DNA of 64,000 bases, taken from the NCBI RefSeq assembly GCF_011043775.1, contig NZ_JAAKXY010000006.1:186001-250000 (forward strand). The letters are read 5' to 3'. Shown piece by piece: positions 62,044 through 64,000 of this stretch (the first letter of the stretch is position 1; each line of letters opens with the position of its first letter). Source of the stretch: Natronolimnobius sp. AArcel1 (GTDB lineage: Archaea > Halobacteriota > Halobacteria > Halobacteriales > Natrialbaceae). The translations under genes and the position numbers were made by a program. Under the pieces are notes generated by a model. The model was not told where the DNA came from. It ran no database searches and saw nothing but the letters and a program-made list of their open reading frames with translations.

Positions 62044-63213
62044 ATGGGTGCGCTATCGAACCTGCGCGTGCTAGATCTGACGCAGGTGCTGGCCGGCCCG
62101 TACTGTACAATGGTGCTTGCGGACATGGGCGCAGACGTCGTCAAGATCGAACGCCCTGGCGGCGACCTCATCCGCTCGAACCCACCGTTCGTCGAGAGTG
62201 ACGACGAGCCCTACGGCGGCTACTTCCAGAGCGTCAACCGCGGGAAGCGAAGCCTCGAGCTCGACTTCGGGGATGCGGCTGATCGCGAGGACTTCCTCTC
62301 GCTCGTGGCCGACGCCGATGTCGTCGTCGAGAACTATCGTGCTGGAACGATGGAAAAGTACGACCTCGAGTACGAAACCCTGCGCGAGCACAACCCGCAG
62401 CTGATCTACTCCTCGATTCGGGGCTTTGGCGATCCCCGCACGGGCGAGACGGCTCGACAGGGCCAGCCCTCCTTCGACCTCATCGCGCAGGCACTCGGCG
62501 GCGTCATGGAGATTACAGGGGAAGAGGATGGGGCGCCGACCAAGGTGGGACCGGGTATCGGCGATCTGTTCACCGCAACGCTAAATTGTATTGGGATTTT
62601 GGCCGCGGTGAACCACCGCGCACAGACGGGCGAGGGCCAGTACGTCGACACCGGCATGTACGACGCCATGCTCAGCATGACCGAGCGCGCGATCTACCAG
62701 CAGTCGTATACTGGTACCGCGCCGACTCGGCAGGGAAACTCCCATCCCACGCTCTTTCCCTACGATGCGTTCGAAACCACCGACGGCTACGCCGTCATCG
62801 CCGCCTTCGGGACGAACCACTGGCAAGAACTCTGTACTGCGATGGATCGTCCGAATCTGGCTTCGGCGTATCCCACCGCTGCGGACCGCCTCGAGAATCG
62901 AGAGACGCTTCGGGACGACATTTCGACGTGGGCCAGCGGGCTCGAGACTGCGGAACTTGTGGACCGACTCGAGGGTCGTGTCCCCGCTGCGCCGGTCCAG
63001 AGTACTGAGGAGATTTTCGACGATCCGCATGTGCATGCGCGGGAGATGCTGATTCCGGTCGAACAGCCCGGCTCCGGGGCGGACGTGGAGATTGCTGGGA
63101 ATCCGATCAAGATGACCGAGACGCCGCCGGAGCCACGGGGCCGAGCGCCGCTGTTGGATGAGCACCGCGAGGAGGTGTTGGGCGAAGAGTGTGAGGTGGC
63201 AGCGGACGATTGA
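62044..63213 (+). CDS. mct: Succinyl-CoA:mesaconate CoA-transferase, class III
   Basis: A 389-residue class III CoA-transferase starting MGALSNLRVLDLTQVLAGPY. KIERPGGDLIRSNPPFVESD, RGKRSLELDFGD, DVVVENYRAGTMEKYDLEY, LIYSSIRGFGDPRTGE and TGMYDAMLSMTERAI (Asp nucleophile in the VDTGMYDA segment) mark the family. By context it activates mesaconate with CoA from succinyl-CoA. Divergent from the mam-mal-mch-citE operon. The ATG at 62017-frame extension (GTG) is not family-like. Confidence 0.92.
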   Translation: MGALSNLRVLDLTQVLAGPYCTMVLADMGADVVKIERPGGDLIRSNPPFVESDDEPYGGYFQSVNRGKRSLELDFGDAADREDFLSLVADADVVVENYRAGTMEKYDLEYETLREHNPQLIYSSIRGFGDPRTGETARQGQPSFDLIAQALGGVMEITGEEDGAPTKVGPGIGDLFTATLNCIGILAAVNHRAQTGEGQYVDTGMYDAMLSMTERAIYQQSYTGTAPTRQGNSHPTLFPYDAFETTDGYAVIAAFGTNHWQELCTAMDRPNLASAYPTAADRLENRETLRDDISTWASGLETAELVDRLEGRVPAAPVQSTEEIFDDPHVHAREMLIPVEQPGSGADVEIAGNPIKMTETPPEPRGRAPLLDEHREEVLGEECEVAADD

Positions 63214-63248
63214 TTTTGGTCCGTTACCGGATGAACTGGGCCGCTTCG

Positions 63249-63818
63249 TTATCGTACTTGCTCGAGGATCTGCAGAAACCGAAACGCAGGCTCACCATAG
63301 GATTTCGTTTCCTCGGCTGCGAGTTCCCGAAGTTCGTCGACGCGTTCGGTGTAGGTTTCGTTGACGATGAGATCGATTTCCGTTCCGATTTCAGGATCAT
63401 CCTTGAGCTCGGCGGAAAGTTGCTCGAGGCCGTCAGTAAGATAGCCGTCCGAGAGATACGGTGCCCAGAGCTGGAGGACGTACTCGTCGGCGTCGTCGAA
63501 CACGCGCGTCACGTAGTCGTAATCGGCTCGGAACTTGGTCTCGAGTTTTTCGAGTGAGAACTGGTAGCTGTCGTTGCCGTAGTCGGCCCACTTGTCGGTC
63601 TTCGGGGTTCCCGAATACGCCGAGCCGTTCAGGTGGGTGATGACCTCACAGGCGTAGACGGTCTGGGTGCCGTTGCTCGAGTCGACCGCGACGACATCGA
63701 TCTCCATCTGTTCGCCGGCTTCCTTGGATCTCGAGTTGTAGCTGACGACCTCGGCGTCGGTGATGATTTTGTGGTACGCGCCGACGATGAGTTCGCCAGT
63801 TTGTGCAGTTGCTGTCAT
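63249..63818 (-). CDS. Unknown protein with a nuclease-like alpha/beta core
   Basis: A 189-residue protein. GELIVGAYHKIITDAEVVSY leads to EQMEIDVVAVDSSNGTQTVY and ACEVITHLNG, an E/D-x(n)-ExT arrangement like the PD-(D/E)xK nuclease fold but without the usual lysine. A basic/aromatic helix (FSLEKLETKFRADYDYVTRV) follows. No signal or TM. Divergent from the truncated gene at the right edge, with an AT-rich 125-nt gap between. Family not recognised. Confidence 0.65.
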   Translation of the reverse strand: MTATAQTGELIVGAYHKIITDAEVVSYNSRSKEAGEQMEIDVVAVDSSNGTQTVYACEVITHLNGSAYSGTPKTDKWADYGNDSYQFSLEKLETKFRADYDYVTRVFDDADEYVLQLWAPYLSDGYLTDGLEQLSAELKDDPEIGTEIDLIVNETYTERVDELRELAAEETKSYGEPAFRFLQILEQVR

Positions 63819-63943
63819 AGTTCGTAGTTACATTGGAGACAAATAGTAATATCAATAAAGATGGTAATTCGCTGCCGTTGTCTTATGTCACGACACACTG
63901 GCCGACCAGTGGTTTCTTAGTGTGACAATTCAAGGTGACAGCT

Positions 63944-64000
63944 ATGAGTCAGGCGACGCTGTCGGATCGGCCATATACGAATTCGAATCTGTTCTCCGGC
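63944..64000 (+). CDS. Start of a gene cut by the window edge
   Basis: Nineteen codons are visible: MSQATLSDRPYTNSNLFSG. The preceding 125 nt is AT-rich and holds AGGTGA ten bases before the ATG. The NLFS/YTN flavour recalls N termini of some large haloarchaeal DNA-methyltransferase or type IIG-like proteins, but this is a weak impression from 19 residues. Confidence 0.5.
   Translation, partial: MSQATLSDRPYTNSNLFSG

Noticed and set aside
1-64000. CRISPR array
   Set aside because: No series of equal direct repeats with unique spacers was seen; the tandem repeats found are coding (Asp-rich and solenoid tracts).

Overview
The window is chromosomal DNA from a haloarchaeon. Proteins are strongly acidic, many genes have a TATA-like box about 25 nt before the start codon, Tat signals and Tat lipoproteins occur, and several small families are known only from Halobacteria (DUF5783, UPF0212, DUF555-like and MTH865-like proteins, HTH_10/Bat regulators). 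The methylaspartate cycle cluster and the very frequent CTCGAG hexamer suggest a Natrialbales-type organism (Natrialba, Haloterrigena, Natrinema and relatives). This is inference; there is no rRNA in the window.

Left part (1-10.2 kb): the 3' part of an Mrp-type ATPase is followed by a molybdenum-enzyme island. It holds a Tat-exported type II DMSO-reductase-family catalytic subunit (NarG-like), its Fe-S subunit, a TorD-type chaperone, MobB, a WtpA/WtpB tungstate/molybdate importer without an adjacent ATPase, and an HTH_10 regulator. No membrane anchor subunit is present, and the electron acceptor or donor cannot be read from the sequence.

10.3-23.7 kb is mostly housekeeping: an enoyl-CoA hydratase-like protein, a PRC-barrel protein with a long Asp-rich repeat tail, pyrB-pyrI, a KaiC-like protein without a P-loop, FKBP, a CYTH protein, archaeal SAM synthetase, an exported beta-lactamase-like serine hydrolase and thiI. 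23.6-26.6 kb is an AT-richer accessory pocket. A second GGGP-synthase-like gene sits between two imperfect copies of the thiI 3' end, and a multi-TM protein and a decayed IS5-type transposase follow.

26.6-54 kb contains DsrE, hutH, a large Bat-type PAS/GAF regulator, an RHH regulator, and a very large protein that fuses a 15-residue-repeat solenoid, classical pentapeptide repeats and a potassium-channel pore. It also contains cobQ and cobO with an ABC-2-like exporter between them, a zinc importer (binding protein and permease, no ATPase), an XRE-CBS regulator, CspA, the proteasome beta subunit, a MocA-type oxidoreductase, a DUF389 protein, an eIF2B-like protein, a full-length Mrp/ApbC and a divergent uracil-DNA glycosylase.

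At 54.86 kb lies tRNA-Ser(UGA). It is followed by a nested hairpin and two further copies of its own 3' end, which looks like repeated use as an integration site, and then by a GC-rich stretch without a convincing gene. 56.6-63.2 kb encodes the methylaspartate cycle: mamA-mamB-mal-mch-citE on the minus strand and mct divergent. Glutamate mutase needs B12, which ties this pathway to the cobalamin genes at 35-40 kb. At the right edge a nuclease-like unknown gene is divergent from the first 19 codons of a truncated gene.
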